From JALOKP01 sp963800865 (GTDB taxonomy: Bacteria; Acidobacteriota; Polarisedimenticolia; J045): 64,000 nt of DNA. Location: assembly GCA_963800865.1 (NCBI GenBank), contig CAWDCL010000005.1, positions 248,001 through 312,000 of the forward strand, in the 5' to 3' direction. Positions 1 to 9,274 of the stretch are shown in pieces. Positions within the stretch are counted from its first letter, which is position 1. Each line of letters opens with the position of its first letter. A program made the translations under genes and the position numbers. Under the pieces are notes generated by a model. The model was not told where the DNA came from and made no database searches. It saw nothing but the letters and a program-made list of their open reading frames with translations.

Positions 1-1
1 C

Positions 2-634
2 CCGGCGACGATGAGCACCAGCTTCCAGGGGACGGCGCAGGCCTTCCAGTCCTCGCTCCAGGGGCTGGGCCTGCTGCTCGCGCTGGCGATCCTCGTGATC
101 TACCTCGTGCTGGGGATCCTCTACGAGAGCTTCATCCACCCCCTGACGATCCTGTCGGCGCTGCCGTTCGCCGGCTTCGGGGCGCTCGCGACGCTGATGC
201 TGTTCGGCGCGGACCTCTCGATCTTCGCCTTCGTCGGCGTGATCATGCTGGTCGGCCTCGTCAAGAAGAACGGCATCATGATGGTCGACTTCGCGGTCAG
301 CTCGATGCGCCAGGACGGCACGGACTCCTTCACGGCGATCTTCGACGCCTGCGTCATCCGTTTCCGCCCGATCATGATGACGACGATGGCGGCGCTCTTC
401 GGCACGCTGCCGATCGCCCTCGGGCTGGGGGCCGGGGCCGAGGCGCGCCGGCCGCTCGGCCTGGCGGTCGTCGGCGGGCTGCTCTTCTCGCAGTTGCTGA
501 CGCTGTTCGTCACTCCGGTGGTGTTCACCTACAACGACCAGTTCCAGCGCTGGATCGGCCGGCACGTCCCGACGCTCCGCGGCGCCGTCGCCGATCGGAC
601 CGGAGTCATTGCGGACGGGCCTTCCGCGCGTTGA
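2..634 (+). CDS. RND (HAE1/AcrB-type) efflux pump permease, C-terminal fragment
   Basis: About 210 residues of the C-terminal membrane half of an inner-membrane RND drug or solute exporter; the gene begins before the window. Several hydrophobic helices are visible. The segment GLVKKNGIMMVDFA, then a cytoplasmic loop with FRPIMMTTMAALFGTLPIALG, then GAEARRPLGLAVVGGLLFSQLLTL and FVTPVVF are signatures of the last helices of AcrB/MdtB-like proteins. These pumps use proton influx and work with a periplasmic adaptor and an outer-membrane channel, neither of which is visible here. The 3' end overlaps the convergent kinase-TPR gene by 29 nt. Family assignment is firm; the substrate cannot be judged. 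Confidence 0.93.
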   Translation, partial: PATMSTSFQGTAQAFQSSLQGLGLLLALAILVIYLVLGILYESFIHPLTILSALPFAGFGALATLMLFGADLSIFAFVGVIMLVGLVKKNGIMMVDFAVSSMRQDGTDSFTAIFDACVIRFRPIMMTTMAALFGTLPIALGLGAGAEARRPLGLAVVGGLLFSQLLTLFVTPVVFTYNDQFQRWIGRHVPTLRGAVADRTGVIADGPSAR

Positions 635-3141
635 TCTCCTCGACCAGCGCGGCGTAGCGCGGATCGCCGCGCAGCGGCTTGAGGTCGTCGACCTGGTCCA
701 GCTGCTGGATCGCCCCGAAGCCCGCGTCGAGCGAGTGGCGCAGCGCGTCGAATGCCTGCTCGCGGTCGCCCGCCAGCGTCGCCCCCATGGCCCAGGCAAA
801 CCAGGCGTCGGAGAGCGCGTCGCGCCGCTCCACCGTGCCGGCGATGCGGATCACCTCCCGATAGAGCGGCCTGGCCTCGGCGTGTCGGCCGGCGTAGCTC
901 AGCGTGAACGCGAGGTTCATCGTGCTCTGGAACACCTGGGGACTGTCGGGCCCATAGGTGCGCTGCCGCCCGGCGAGCACCTTCTCCAGCAGCTCGATCG
1001 ACTCGCCGGTCTTCCCCTGGTTGCCCAGCGTCACCGCGAGCGTTTCCATCACCTGGTACATGACTTCCGAGTCGGGATGCAGCCTCGATTCGGCGGCGAG
1101 CAGTTCCCGGCTCATCGTCTCCGCCTCCGGGAAGCGTCCCTGGCGCCGGACCATCTCGCCGAGGTTGCCGAGCGTGACCAGGGTCTCCGGGTGCTCGGGC
1201 CCGAGCACGCGCTTCCGGCGTTCATGCAACTCGCGGAGCAGCTGTTCGGACTCCGCGAGCCGGCCCTGCTCGCCGACGGCGAGGGCCAGCCCGTTCAGCG
1301 AGAACAGCGTCCCCGGGTGATCCGGCCCGAGGACGCGCTCCTCGATGACCATCGTCTCGCGATGAGCGCGCTCCGCATCGGCCGGCCGGCGCTGCAGGGC
1401 GATGACCTGGTCGAGGCTTCGCCGCGCGTTCAGGGTGTCGGCGCTCTCGGGCCCCGTCGTCTTCTCGAACCCCCCGACGTTCTCGCGAAGCATGGTCTCC
1501 GCCTCCGCGAGCCGCCCCAGCGCGCCCAGGGTCTGCGCCAGGTAGTTCGCCGTGTGGAGCGTGTCGGCGTGCGCGACGCCGAGTACCCGCCGCTGGGCGG
1601 TGAGCGCGTCGCGGAGCAGGGTCTCCGACGGCTCGGGCTTTCCCAGGGAGTAGAGCGCGTGGCCTCGGGTGCTCATGGTGCGCAGCGTGTCCGGGCTGTC
1701 GGGCCCGAGGACGCGTCGCTGCTCCGTCTCCGCCTGCTCCAGGAGCTCCGCGGCCCGCGCGTAGAGCCCGAGCCCGCTGTACGTCTGCGCCATCGTGAAC
1801 GCGAGCTTCGCCTTCACCACCGGATCGATGTCGGTTGCCGCTCCCATCTCCTGCGACGCCCGATCGAGGATCTCGCGCGCGGTGACGCTGCTGCCCCGCT
1901 GCTCGCCGGGGTCGGGCACCCGGAAGATGCCGGTCATGAACGCGACGATCCGGTCGGCGCGGTCGCGCTCGCGCGTGATCCGCTGCAGCTGCACGAACTG
2001 CGCCGCGCCGAATCCGGCTGCGAGCAGCACTGCGAGCCCGGCGAGCGCGACGGCGAGCGCGGTGCCGGCGGACGTACTTGCGGAGGCGGTAGGCGGCGCT
2101 CGTGGGGCGCGCCTCGACCGGCTGGTTGTCCAGGTAGCGGCGGATGTCCGCCGCCAGCTCCGACGGCGTTCCGTAGCGGCGTTCCCGGTCGCGCGCCAGC
2201 GCCTTCATCGTGATGCTGTCGAGGTCGCCGCGCAGCAGGCTGGCAAGCTGCTTCAATTCGACGCCGCGAAGCTGCGCGCTGGAGGTCGCAGTCGCTGCCT
2301 CCCGCGTCAGCTGCGAGACCAGGCTCGGCGGGTCGTCCTCGCGCAGGCGGCGCAGGATTTCGTCGAGCGGCAGCGCGCGCCCGATCTCGAACGGTCTCGT
2401 GCCGGTCAGCAGCTCGTAGAGGATCACGCCCAGCGCGTAGACGTCGGCGCGGGTGTCGATATCCGGCACCCGCGGGTCGGCCTGCTCGGGACTCATGTAG
2501 CCCAGCGTGCCGACCAGGCCGCCGACCTCCGTGAGCAGCGTCCGGTCACCCCCCTCGGCGGTGACCGCCTTGGCGATGCCGAAGTCGATGATCCGCGGCG
2601 CCGGCCTGCCGTCGACCTCGGCCACCAGGACGTTCGACGGCTTGAGGTCGCGGTGAATGACCGCCTTGAGGTGCGCGTGCTGCACCCCCTCGCACACGGC
2701 GATGAACAGCTCGAGCCGCTGGCGCAGGGTGAGCCGGGCCGCGTCGCAATACTCGGTGATCGGCCGGCCCGCGACATACTCCATCACGAAGTACGGCTGG
2801 CCCTCCGGTGTCGAGCCGGCGTCGAAGACCCTCGCGATCGCCGGGTGCTCCATCAGCGCCAGCGCCTGGCGCTCGGCGTCGAAGCGCTGCAGGTGGGCGC
2901 TGTCGTAGTGGCCGGCGCGGATCAGCTTGAGTGCGACGCGGCGCCGGACCGGGGCAGTCTGCTCGGCCAGCCAGACCTGGCCCATGCCTCCTTCGCCGAT
3001 CCGCTCGAGGAGCGTGTAGGGTCCGATCGAACGGGGTGCATCGAGGGACGCGTCGCTTCGGCGCGGACCGAGCGCCGCGGTTTCGCCCAACTCGTGGGGG
3101 TGCGGGTCGACGCCCGATGGCGGATGCCTGTCGTCGATCAC
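606..3141 (-). CDS. Membrane Ser/Thr protein kinase with periplasmic TPR domain (frameshifted)
   Basis: PknB-type eukaryotic-like kinase followed by a transmembrane helix and a long TPR array. Counting from the GTG at 3141, the glycine loop GEGGMG is at residues 49-54, the VALK lysine at 72, HRD at 163-165 and DFG at 186-188; SPEQ follows. The start is chosen because AGGAG lies 9 nt upstream. The kinase frame reads to YRLRKYVRRHR near position 2055. The continuation, a helix (ALAVALAGLAVLLAAGF) and TPR_12-like repeats carrying LGPDSPDTL and LGPEHPETL motifs, lies in another frame down to 606. Restoring the frame gives about 845 residues, the usual architecture of such kinases in Acidobacteria and Planctomycetes. 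The TPRs probably sense or bind a partner outside the membrane. Partner and substrates are unknown. A break in the living gene is possible but less likely than a sequence error. Confidence 0.85.
2040..2062 (-). other. Frameshift site inside the kinase-TPR gene
   Basis: The kinase frame ending VRRHR and the frame of the transmembrane helix meet in a CG-rich stretch. Removing one G after CACCGC, or adding one CG dinucleotide, joins them into a smooth juxtamembrane segment (VRRHRLAVALAG or VRRHRALAVALAG). No stop or start signal suggests two separate genes: the TPR part has only internal GTG codons and no ribosome binding site. Confidence 0.7.
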
Positions 3142-3217
3142 GCGGCGTGTCTCCTTCGCATGCGGAGCGGGTTGCGCGCGGGATTCTAGCGGCAATCCGC
3201 GCGGCCGCATCGCGCTT

Positions 3218-3232
3218 CTGCCACACTGGCAG
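3218..3232. promoter_or_regulatory. Inverted repeat, possible operator
   Basis: CTGCCA-CAC-TGGCAG is a perfect 6-bp-arm inverted repeat in the 193-nt divergent region between the kinase gene and the DUF3303-like gene. Its position suits a dimeric regulator, but no cognate factor can be named. Confidence 0.3.
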
Positions 3233-3334
3233 GTAAGTACTGCTCGGCGCGAGCCCTTTCCGCGCTTGCCCGCCTGCTGCCCTGATACACTCCTGAGGCG
3301 CCTGCTGCCAAGCTCGGCGCGCGGAGGAAGCGCA

Positions 3335-3610
3335 ATGAAATTCATGGTGACGTGGAAGACCCCACCGGCTCACATGACGGCCGCCGTGACGCGGTTCCTC
3401 AAGACCGGGGGAGGCCCCCCGAAAGGCGTCAAGATGCTGGGGAGATGGCATGGAGCGGGAATGGGCTTCGCGCTGGCCGAGTGCAAGGACGGGAAAGCGA
3501 TGTTCGAGTGGATGTCGCAGTGGTCGGACCAGCTCGAAATGGCGGTGCACCCGGTGGTGGACGATCGCGAGGGGGCCGCGGTACTGAGGCGGGTCTTCAA
3601 GGGAAGATAG
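3335..3610 (+). CDS. DUF3303-like small protein
   Basis: A 91-residue cytoplasmic protein beginning MKFMVTWK. It resembles the DUF3303 family of small ferredoxin-fold-like proteins of unknown function. The start is supported by GGAGGAAG ending 4 nt upstream of the ATG. Family members typically carry an N-terminal MKFMV(T/I)W strand, a GRWHG segment and a C-terminal V(V/M)DD segment; here LGRWHGAGMGFALAE and HPVVDDREGAAVLRR are visible. It is a single-gene unit, divergent from the kinase and followed by a hairpin. No function is proposed. Confidence 0.75.
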   Translation: MKFMVTWKTPPAHMTAAVTRFLKTGGGPPKGVKMLGRWHGAGMGFALAECKDGKAMFEWMSQWSDQLEMAVHPVVDDREGAAVLRRVFKGR

Positions 3611-3626
3611 CGACCCCATGCGAGGT

Positions 3627-3650
3627 GGCCAGGCGGCGACCTGGCCCCTT
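3627..3650 (+). terminator. Terminator-like hairpin after the DUF3303-like gene
   Basis: GGCCAGG-CGGCGA-CCTGGCC is a perfect 7-bp stem 17 nt after the stop codon, followed by CCTTCG. There is no long T tract, so intrinsic termination would be weak. The rest of the 211-nt gap to the aldehyde dehydrogenase gene holds nothing recognisable. Confidence 0.4.
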
Positions 3651-3821
3651 CGCTCTCCTTCCCGAGAGCGACCTCCTGCTCGGGCGTCATCGGCTCCGCC
3701 CGGACATGACCGGGAGGAAGGCCGTCTCCGGGATCAGGCGCCAGGGGCGTGTTGGTGCCCGGCTTGTGCACGATGACGGCGAGCGGAGCAGTCCTGGCCG
3801 AAGCGGACTGTCCCATCGGGG

Positions 3822-5486
3822 CTAGAACAGCTTCTCGACCTGCCCCAGGAGCCGCCGCAGTCCGATCCGCTCGCGCACCCGCCGCCGCCCCAGCAGCCCG
3901 AGCTGCGCCGCGATCCGCTGCTGCAGCGAGCGCGCGTGCAGCGCCGGCGCGGTCCCCTCGAGCGTCTCCTCCAGCTCGCTGTCGTACGGGTACCACCAGA
4001 GTTCCGCCCCCCGCCCACGGTCGAGCGAGACGTACTTCGCCTGGACCATCTCGGCGAGGCCGAGCCGGCCGTGCGTCCGGCCGAAGCCGCTCGCCTTGAC
4101 GCCGCCCCACGGCGCCGTCGGCTCGCCGAAGCTCGACACGCAGTCGTTGATCGTGACTACGCCGGCCTGCAACTCCTGCTGCAGCCGGCGCGCGGTCTGC
4201 TCGCTCCGGGTCCAGCCGCTCGCCGTCAGGCCGTAGTCGCTGTCGTTGGCCAGGCGGATCGCCTCGTCGAGCGAATCGACGGCCATCACCGGCAGCACGG
4301 GGCCGAACGTCTCCTCGCGCATCACGCGCATCGAGTGGTCGACGCCGGCGAGCACGGTCGGGGGGTAGAAGAACCCCGGGCCGTCGGGGGTCCGGCCGCC
4401 CGTCAGGACCTGTGCGCCGCGCTCCACGGCGTCCCGCACGTGCTCCTCGACGACCCGGCGCTGCCGCTCCAGCGTCATCGGACCGAGGTCGGTGCCCGCG
4501 CTCAGCGGGTCCCCGCGGCGCAGCGCCCGCGCTTCTCCGACGACGCGGGCGAGGACCTCCGCGGCCACCTCGCGCTCGACGTAGACCCGCTCGACCGAGG
4601 CGCAGGTCTGCCCGGCGTTGACGAACGCGCCCCAGACGATCCCGCGAACGGTGCGGTCGAGGTCGGCGTCGCGGCAGACGATCGCCGGGTCCTTGCCGCC
4701 GAGCTCGAGCACGATCGGCGTCCCGTTGGCCGCGGCGGCCGCCATCACCTTGCGGCCGGTCGCGACGCTGCCGACGAAGACGATCTTCCCGGCGCGCGCG
4801 TCGGACACGAGCCCGGCCGCGACCGCGTCGTCGACCGCGATCACGTTGACGGCACCGTCCGGCAGGCCGGCGCGGTGCACCAGCGTGCCGATCGCGAGCC
4901 CGACGAGGGTCGCTGCCGGGGCCGGCTTCAGGACGACGGTGTTTCCGGCGGCCAGCGCCGTGGCGACGATCGGCAGCGCGAGCCCCAGCGGGTAGTTCCA
5001 GGGCGTGATCGCGAGCACCACTCCGAATGGCACGGAGACGACGCGCGCCTCCTTGTGCGCGAGCAGCAGCATCCGTCCGTCGATGGGCTCGTCGCGCAGC
5101 AGCCCCTCGGCCTGCGCCGCGAGGTGCGCGAGCGCCTCGAGCGTCGGCAGGATCTCGACCGCCCAGGCCTCGGCGACCGGCTTCCCCTGCTCGCGGGCGA
5201 TCAGGCGCGCGAGGTCGCCGGCCTCGGCGAGCAGCGCCTGGCGCAGGCGGCCGAGCGCCCGTGCCCGTTCGCGGACCGGCAGGCCGCTCCAGGCGGGGAA
5301 GGCCGCCTGCGCCGCGGCGAGCGCCTCGCCGGCCTGCGCGGCGTCGAGCAGGCTGGCGGCGGCGAACGGCTCGCCGGAGAAGGGGTTGGTCACCGGACGC
5401 GTGCCCGCACGCCCCACGACGTCCCGGCCGCCGACCTGCGAGTGGTGCAGCGGCAGAGAGGAGGCTGTCCCGGGTCCGGTGGGCAC
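3822..5486 (-). CDS. NAD(P)-dependent aldehyde dehydrogenase
   Basis: A 554-residue aldehyde dehydrogenase superfamily protein that oxidises an aldehyde to the acid (or acyl product) in the cytoplasm. The catalytic set is present: TPWN (Asn164), KPAP (Lys187), ELGGKDP (Glu261) and FVNAGQTC (nucleophile Cys295). The C-terminal motif GVKASGFGRTHG is followed by an extension of about 70 residues containing LWWYPYD and an Arg/Leu-rich helix. This tail is longer than the usual 480-500 residue core and resembles that of succinate-semialdehyde or coniferyl aldehyde-type enzymes in some soil bacteria. The gene starts with GTG. TAGAAT lies just 6 nt before it and no ribosome binding site is seen, so the mRNA may be leaderless. 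The substrate is undetermined. Confidence 0.92.
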   Translation of the reverse strand: MPTGPGTASSLPLHHSQVGGRDVVGRAGTRPVTNPFSGEPFAAASLLDAAQAGEALAAAQAAFPAWSGLPVRERARALGRLRQALLAEAGDLARLIAREQGKPVAEAWAVEILPTLEALAHLAAQAEGLLRDEPIDGRMLLLAHKEARVVSVPFGVVLAITPWNYPLGLALPIVATALAAGNTVVLKPAPAATLVGLAIGTLVHRAGLPDGAVNVIAVDDAVAAGLVSDARAGKIVFVGSVATGRKVMAAAAANGTPIVLELGGKDPAIVCRDADLDRTVRGIVWGAFVNAGQTCASVERVYVEREVAAEVLARVVGEARALRRGDPLSAGTDLGPMTLERQRRVVEEHVRDAVERGAQVLTGGRTPDGPGFFYPPTVLAGVDHSMRVMREETFGPVLPVMAVDSLDEAIRLANDSDYGLTASGWTRSEQTARRLQQELQAGVVTINDCVSSFGEPTAPWGGVKASGFGRTHGRLGLAEMVQAKYVSLDRGRGAELWWYPYDSELEETLEGTAPALHARSLQQRIAAQLGLLGRRRVRERIGLRRLLGQVEKLF

Positions 5487-5492
5487 GGAGCG

Positions 5493-5498
5493 ATTCTA
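5493..5498 (-). promoter_or_regulatory. -10 element directly before the aldehyde dehydrogenase start
   Basis: On the minus strand TAGAAT is followed by 6 nt and then the GTG start at 5486, placing the expected transcription start on the start codon itself. No good -35 hexamer is seen. Confidence 0.4.
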
Positions 5499-5551
5499 GT
5501 GCGCCGGGTCCGAATCGCGGAGCGGCGGCCCGGCCGCAGCCGGCAGCCGCG

Positions 5552-5920
5552 CTACTCCCACCCCGCGCCGCTCGACGGGACCCAGCCCCGGGCGCCGTCC
5601 GCCTTCTCGGCCCAGAGCCAGCCCCCGTACGCGTGCGTCACGAGGAGCCGGTCGCCGACGGCGACCTCCAGCTCGGTCGCGTCGTAGTCGGCGCGCAGCG
5701 TCGCGCGATCGCCGTCGCGCTCGAGCCAGGCCTCGGGGATCCACGCCTCGCCGCCCCCGTCCGCGCGGCAGCGGAACCAGAGCGGCCACTCCGCGTCGCG
5801 GCGGCCGACGGCGACGGTCTGCCCGGCGCGGACCCGCAGCGGCGGCTCGCCGGACGGGCGGTGGGCGGCGATCGCGCGCGCACGGCGCGGCGGATCGATC
5901 GGCGAAACGGGCAGCTTCAT
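5552..5920 (-). CDS. Tandem SH3 domain-containing small protein
   Basis: A 122-residue protein without signal peptide, made of two bacterial SH3-like beta barrels. The first (about residues 12-67) contains ALR-type RVRAGQTVAVGRRDAEWPLWFRC and ends WIPEAWLE. The second (about 68-122) contains DYDATELEVAVGDRLLV and GWLWAEKADGARGWVPSS. The YDATEL...GWVP signature is typical of bacterial variant SH3 proteins. Start codon ATG has AGGAG 8 nt upstream. It lies 12 nt upstream of no coding partner other than the TauE gene, which reads in the same direction with its stop at 5933, so the two are probably cotranscribed. A binding role is likely; the partner is unknown. Confidence 0.8.
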   Translation of the reverse strand: MKLPVSPIDPPRRARAIAAHRPSGEPPLRVRAGQTVAVGRRDAEWPLWFRCRADGGGEAWIPEAWLERDGDRATLRADYDATELEVAVGDRLLVTHAYGGWLWAEKADGARGWVPSSGAGWE

Positions 5921-5932
5921 CGCCTGCTCCTC

Positions 5933-6760
5933 TCAGGGCCGGAGGTACACGGCAAGCGTTCCCGCGCCGACCGCGAAGGCCAGCACCGCGAACGCCGCGC
6001 GCAGCCGGGCCACCGGCCAATGCCCGGCCAGCTTCGCGCCGGCGCGGCTCCCCAGGATCGACGCGAGGACGAACGGCAGCGCGCGCGTCCAGGGCAGCCC
6101 GTCGAGTCCCGAGAGCGCACCGAGCAGAGCGCCGGCGCAGTTGAGCGCGATCACGCCGAGGCTGGTGGCGATCGCCTCGGGCAGGGCGAGCCCGACCGCG
6201 GCAACCAGCGCGGGGACGATCAGGAACCCGCCGCCCACGCCGAGCACGCCGGAGAGCAGGCCGACCGCCAGCGCCGTCGCGACGAGCCGCCCGCGCGGCG
6301 CGGTACCCGAAGCCGCGGCCGCCTCCGCACCGCCGGAGACCTTCTCGCCAGGCTGCCCTTCCCCTGCGGGGCTCCCGGCCCCGCCGCCCGCCGGTCCGCG
6401 CAACATCCTCCACCCGACGAACAGCGCGAGCGCGCCGAAGGCGATCATCAGTCCGCGCGCCGGGACCATCCGCCCGAGGCGCCCGCCCCCGACCGCCGCG
6501 ATCCCGGCGATCGCCGCGAAGGGCAGCACCGCGCGCCACCGCAGCCGCCCGTCGCGCGCGTGCGTGGCCGCGCCCGCCGCCGCGCTGCCGCCGACCGACA
6601 GCAGGCTCGCCGCCACCGCCTGGTGCGGCGCGAGGCCGACGACGCCGACCAGCGCCGGCAGCGTCAGGATCGAGCCCCCGGCCCCGGTCAGGCCGAGCAC
6701 GCCGCCGGTAACGAGGCCCGCGAGGATCGTCGCGGCGAGGCGCAGCGCGTCGCTCTCCAT
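5933..6760 (-). CDS. TauE/SafE (TSUP) family membrane permease
   Basis: A 275-residue integral membrane protein with two homologous hydrophobic halves, each with the Gly-rich TSUP signature: GGVLGLTGAGGSILTLPALV near the N-terminus and LLSGVLGVGGGFLIVPALV after a central linker. The family exports or imports sulfite, sulfoacetate or related small anions. The ATG at 6760 was chosen because GGAG lies upstream; a longer upstream reading frame has no coding character. The central cytoplasmic loop is Gly/Ala-rich and longer than usual. It is divergent from cydA with 117 nt between start codons. The substrate cannot be inferred. Confidence 0.87.
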   Translation of the reverse strand: MESDALRLAATILAGLVTGGVLGLTGAGGSILTLPALVGVVGLAPHQAVAASLLSVGGSAAAGAATHARDGRLRWRAVLPFAAIAGIAAVGGGRLGRMVPARGLMIAFGALALFVGWRMLRGPAGGGAGSPAGEGQPGEKVSGGAEAAAASGTAPRGRLVATALAVGLLSGVLGVGGGFLIVPALVAAVGLALPEAIATSLGVIALNCAGALLGALSGLDGLPWTRALPFVLASILGSRAGAKLAGHWPVARLRAAFAVLAFAVGAGTLAVYLRP

Positions 6761-6780
6761 CGCGCTCCATGAGACCACAA

Positions 6781-6810
6781 TTGACATCCCGCTGCGCGCC
6801 GTGGTCCGAT
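6781..6810 (+). promoter_or_regulatory. Possible cydA promoter
   Basis: A TTGACA hexamer at 6781-6786 is followed after 18 nt by TCCGAT, a poor -10. It lies in the divergent TauE/cydA region, about 70 nt before the cydA ATG. The -35 is perfect but the -10 is weak. Confidence 0.3.
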
Positions 6811-6877
6811 GAGCTGCCTCGCCGCGCACCGCCGAGGCCCCGCGAGCGTCTCCCCGCGGGGATCCCGAGGACGGTCC

Positions 6878-8227
6878 ATGGACCCCGCGTTCCTGTCGCG
6901 TCTGCAGTTCGCCCTGACGATCGGGTTCCACTACATCTACCCGCCCCTCTCGATCGGGCTCGGGCTGTTGCTGGTCCTGATGGAAGCGACCTACCTGCGG
7001 ACGAAGAACCCGCTCTACCGCCAGATGACCCGCTTCTGGGTCCGGATCTTCGGCCTGACCTTCGCGATCGGGGTCGCCACCGGGATCGTGATGGAGTTCG
7101 AGTTCGGCACCAACTGGGCGGCCTACTCGCGCTTCGTCGGCGACGTCTTCGGCAGCGCGCTGGCGGCCGAGGGGATCTTCGCCTTCTTCCTCGAGTCGGG
7201 CTTCCTCGCGCTCCTGCTCTTCGGCTGGGACAAGGTCAGCCCGCGGATCCACTTCCTGTCGACCGTGATGGTCTGCCTCGGGGCCCACTTCAGCGCGATC
7301 TGGATCGTCGTCGCCAACTCCTGGATGCAGACCCCGGCCGGCTACGCCATCGTCGGCGAGGGGGCGGCAGCGCGGGCCGAGATCACCGACTTCTGGGCGA
7401 TGGTCTTCAACCCGTCGTCCGTCGACCGGCTGGTCCACACGCTGCTCGGCGCCTGGTCGGCCGGCGCCTTCCTCGTGATCTCGGTCGCGGCCTACTACCT
7501 CCTCCGCCGGCAGCACCTCGACTTCGCGAAGGCGTCGATGAAGTTCGGCCTCGCCGTCGCGCTGGTCGCGTCGCTCGGCTCCGCGGTCACCGGTGACCTG
7601 AGCGCCAAGGGGGTGGCGCGGAACCAGCCGATGAAGCTGGCGGCGATGGAGGGGGTCTTCGAGCCCTCCGCCCCGGCCGGGCTGCACCTGTTCGGCTGGG
7701 TCGACGAGCGGAACGAGCGCACGGCCGGGGTCGCGATCCCCGGCCTGCTGAGCTGGCTCGTGCACGGCGACCCGGCCGCGCCGGTCGCGGGGATCAAGGC
7801 CTTCCCGCCGGACGAGAGGCCGCCGTTGAACCTGACCTTCCAGGCCTTCCACGGGATGGTCGCGATCGGCTTCGCGCTGCTCGGCCTGGCGCTGGCCGGC
7901 CTGGCCTTCCTGCCGCGCGGGCGCCTGTTCGAGACGCGCTGGCTGCTGCGGCTGATGGTCCTCTCGGTGATCGGGCCGCAGCTGGCCAACCAGCTCGGCT
8001 GGATCACCGCGGAGGTCGGCCGCCAGCCGTGGATCGTCTACGGGATCATGCGCACGCGGGACGGGATCTCGCCGACGGTCGGCGGGGGCGAGGTGCTCTT
8101 CTCGCTGGTCCTGTTCACGCTGGTCTACATCCTGCTCTTCGTCCTGTTCCTCTACCTGCTCGACGGCAAGATCAAGCACGGCCCGCTCGACGAGGACCTC
8201 GTCGCCGGCGCCCGGCACCGCGCGTGA
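6878..8227 (+). CDS. cydA: Cytochrome bd-type ubiquinol oxidase subunit I
   Basis: A 449-residue multi-helix subunit that carries hemes b558, b595 and d and oxidises quinol while reducing O2 to water. Visible features are the N-terminal RLQFALTIGFHYIYPPLSIGL with heme-ligand His18, GIVMEFEFGTNW, a heme-ligand Met in the b558 region, and GWITAEVGRQPWIVYG (the GRQPW motif). The quinol-binding loop after NQPMKLAAMEG is short, as in the cyanide-insensitive (CioA/short Q-loop) branch. The start ATG follows GAGG by 7 nt. It overlaps or abuts cydB, forming a two-gene operon without a visible cydX or cydCD. The enzyme suits microaerobic respiration or oxygen scavenging. Confidence 0.96.
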   Translation: MDPAFLSRLQFALTIGFHYIYPPLSIGLGLLLVLMEATYLRTKNPLYRQMTRFWVRIFGLTFAIGVATGIVMEFEFGTNWAAYSRFVGDVFGSALAAEGIFAFFLESGFLALLLFGWDKVSPRIHFLSTVMVCLGAHFSAIWIVVANSWMQTPAGYAIVGEGAAARAEITDFWAMVFNPSSVDRLVHTLLGAWSAGAFLVISVAAYYLLRRQHLDFAKASMKFGLAVALVASLGSAVTGDLSAKGVARNQPMKLAAMEGVFEPSAPAGLHLFGWVDERNERTAGVAIPGLLSWLVHGDPAAPVAGIKAFPPDERPPLNLTFQAFHGMVAIGFALLGLALAGLAFLPRGRLFETRWLLRLMVLSVIGPQLANQLGWITAEVGRQPWIVYGIMRTRDGISPTVGGGEVLFSLVLFTLVYILLFVLFLYLLDGKIKHGPLDEDLVAGARHRA

Positions 8228-8232
8228 CCGCC

Positions 8233-9261
8233 ATGACGAACCTCTCCTTCGACCTCCCGACCATCTGGTTCCTGCTCGTCGGCGCGCTGCTGGCGGGCTA
8301 CGCGGTGCTCGACGGCTTCGACCTCGGCGTCGGCGCGCTGCACCTGTTCACGCGCAAGGACGAGCACCGGCGCCTCTTGATCAACTCGATCGGCCCGGTC
8401 TGGGACGGCAACGAGGTCTGGCTGGTCACGGGCGGCGGCGCGCTCTTCGCGGCCTTCCCGGTGGTCTACGCCACGGTCTTCTCGGGCTTCTACCTGGCGA
8501 TGATCCTGCTGCTGTTCGCGCTGATCTTCCGCGCGGTGGCGATCGAGTTCCGCAGCAAGCAGCCGGGGCCGCGCTGGCGAGCGGCGTGGGACCTGAGCTT
8601 CTCGGCCGCCAGCATCACCGCCAGCCTGCTGATGGGGATCGCGCTGGGAAACGTGATCTGGGGCATACCGCTGGACGACGCCGGGTACTTCGCCGGCTCG
8701 TTCCTGTCGCTCCTGAACCCCTTCGCGCTGCTGACCGGTGTGACGACGCTGGCCCTCTTCATGATGCACGGCGCGATCTATCTCGTGCTCAAGACCGAGG
8801 GTGAGATCCAGCAGCTCGTCAAGAGCTGGGTGAACCCGGCGATCGTCCGCTTCGTCGTCCTCTACGTGACCACGACGATGGCGACCCTGATCTACCGCCC
8901 GGAGATGGCGGCCACGATCAAGGCCCACCCGGTCTTCTTCGTCGTGCCGCTCCTGACGATGCTGGCGATCGCGAACATCCCGCGCTCGATCCACGAGGGC
9001 CGCGCCGGCTGGGCCTTCATCTCGTCGTCGGCGGCCGTGCTGGGGCTGTTCGCGCTGGTCGGCCTCGGGATGTACCCGACGCTGGCCCGCGCGACCGACC
9101 CGGCCCGCAACCTGACGATTCACAACTCCGCGTCCTCCCCGTCGACGCTGGGGATCATGCTGATCATCGCGGTGATCGGGATCCCGCTGGTGCTGTCCTA
9201 CACGGTCAGCATCTACTGGATCTTCCGCGGCAAGGTGAAGCTGGACTCGATGTCGTACTGA
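8233..9261 (+). CDS. cydB: Cytochrome bd-type ubiquinol oxidase subunit II
   Basis: A 342-residue partner of CydA with about eight transmembrane helices. The N-terminal LPTIWFLLVGALLAGYAVLDGFDLGVG and the following INSIGPVWDGNEVWLV are hallmark CydB sequences, as is NPFALLTG mid-protein. An in-frame GTG at 8224 overlaps the cydA stop (GTGA); the ATG at 8233 is preferred because the conserved domain begins right after it. The gene ends 13 nt before the convergent phosphoketolase stop. Translation is probably coupled to cydA. Confidence 0.95.
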   Translation: MTNLSFDLPTIWFLLVGALLAGYAVLDGFDLGVGALHLFTRKDEHRRLLINSIGPVWDGNEVWLVTGGGALFAAFPVVYATVFSGFYLAMILLLFALIFRAVAIEFRSKQPGPRWRAAWDLSFSAASITASLLMGIALGNVIWGIPLDDAGYFAGSFLSLLNPFALLTGVTTLALFMMHGAIYLVLKTEGEIQQLVKSWVNPAIVRFVVLYVTTTMATLIYRPEMAATIKAHPVFFVVPLLTMLAIANIPRSIHEGRAGWAFISSSAAVLGLFALVGLGMYPTLARATDPARNLTIHNSASSPSTLGIMLIIAVIGIPLVLSYTVSIYWIFRGKVKLDSMSY

Positions 9262-9274
9262 CCGGCGCCGGCCG

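Noticed and set aside
606..2030. The TPR part as an independent gene starting with GTG at 2030
   Set aside because: No ribosome binding site; the GTG lies inside the transmembrane helix that belongs to the kinase architecture.
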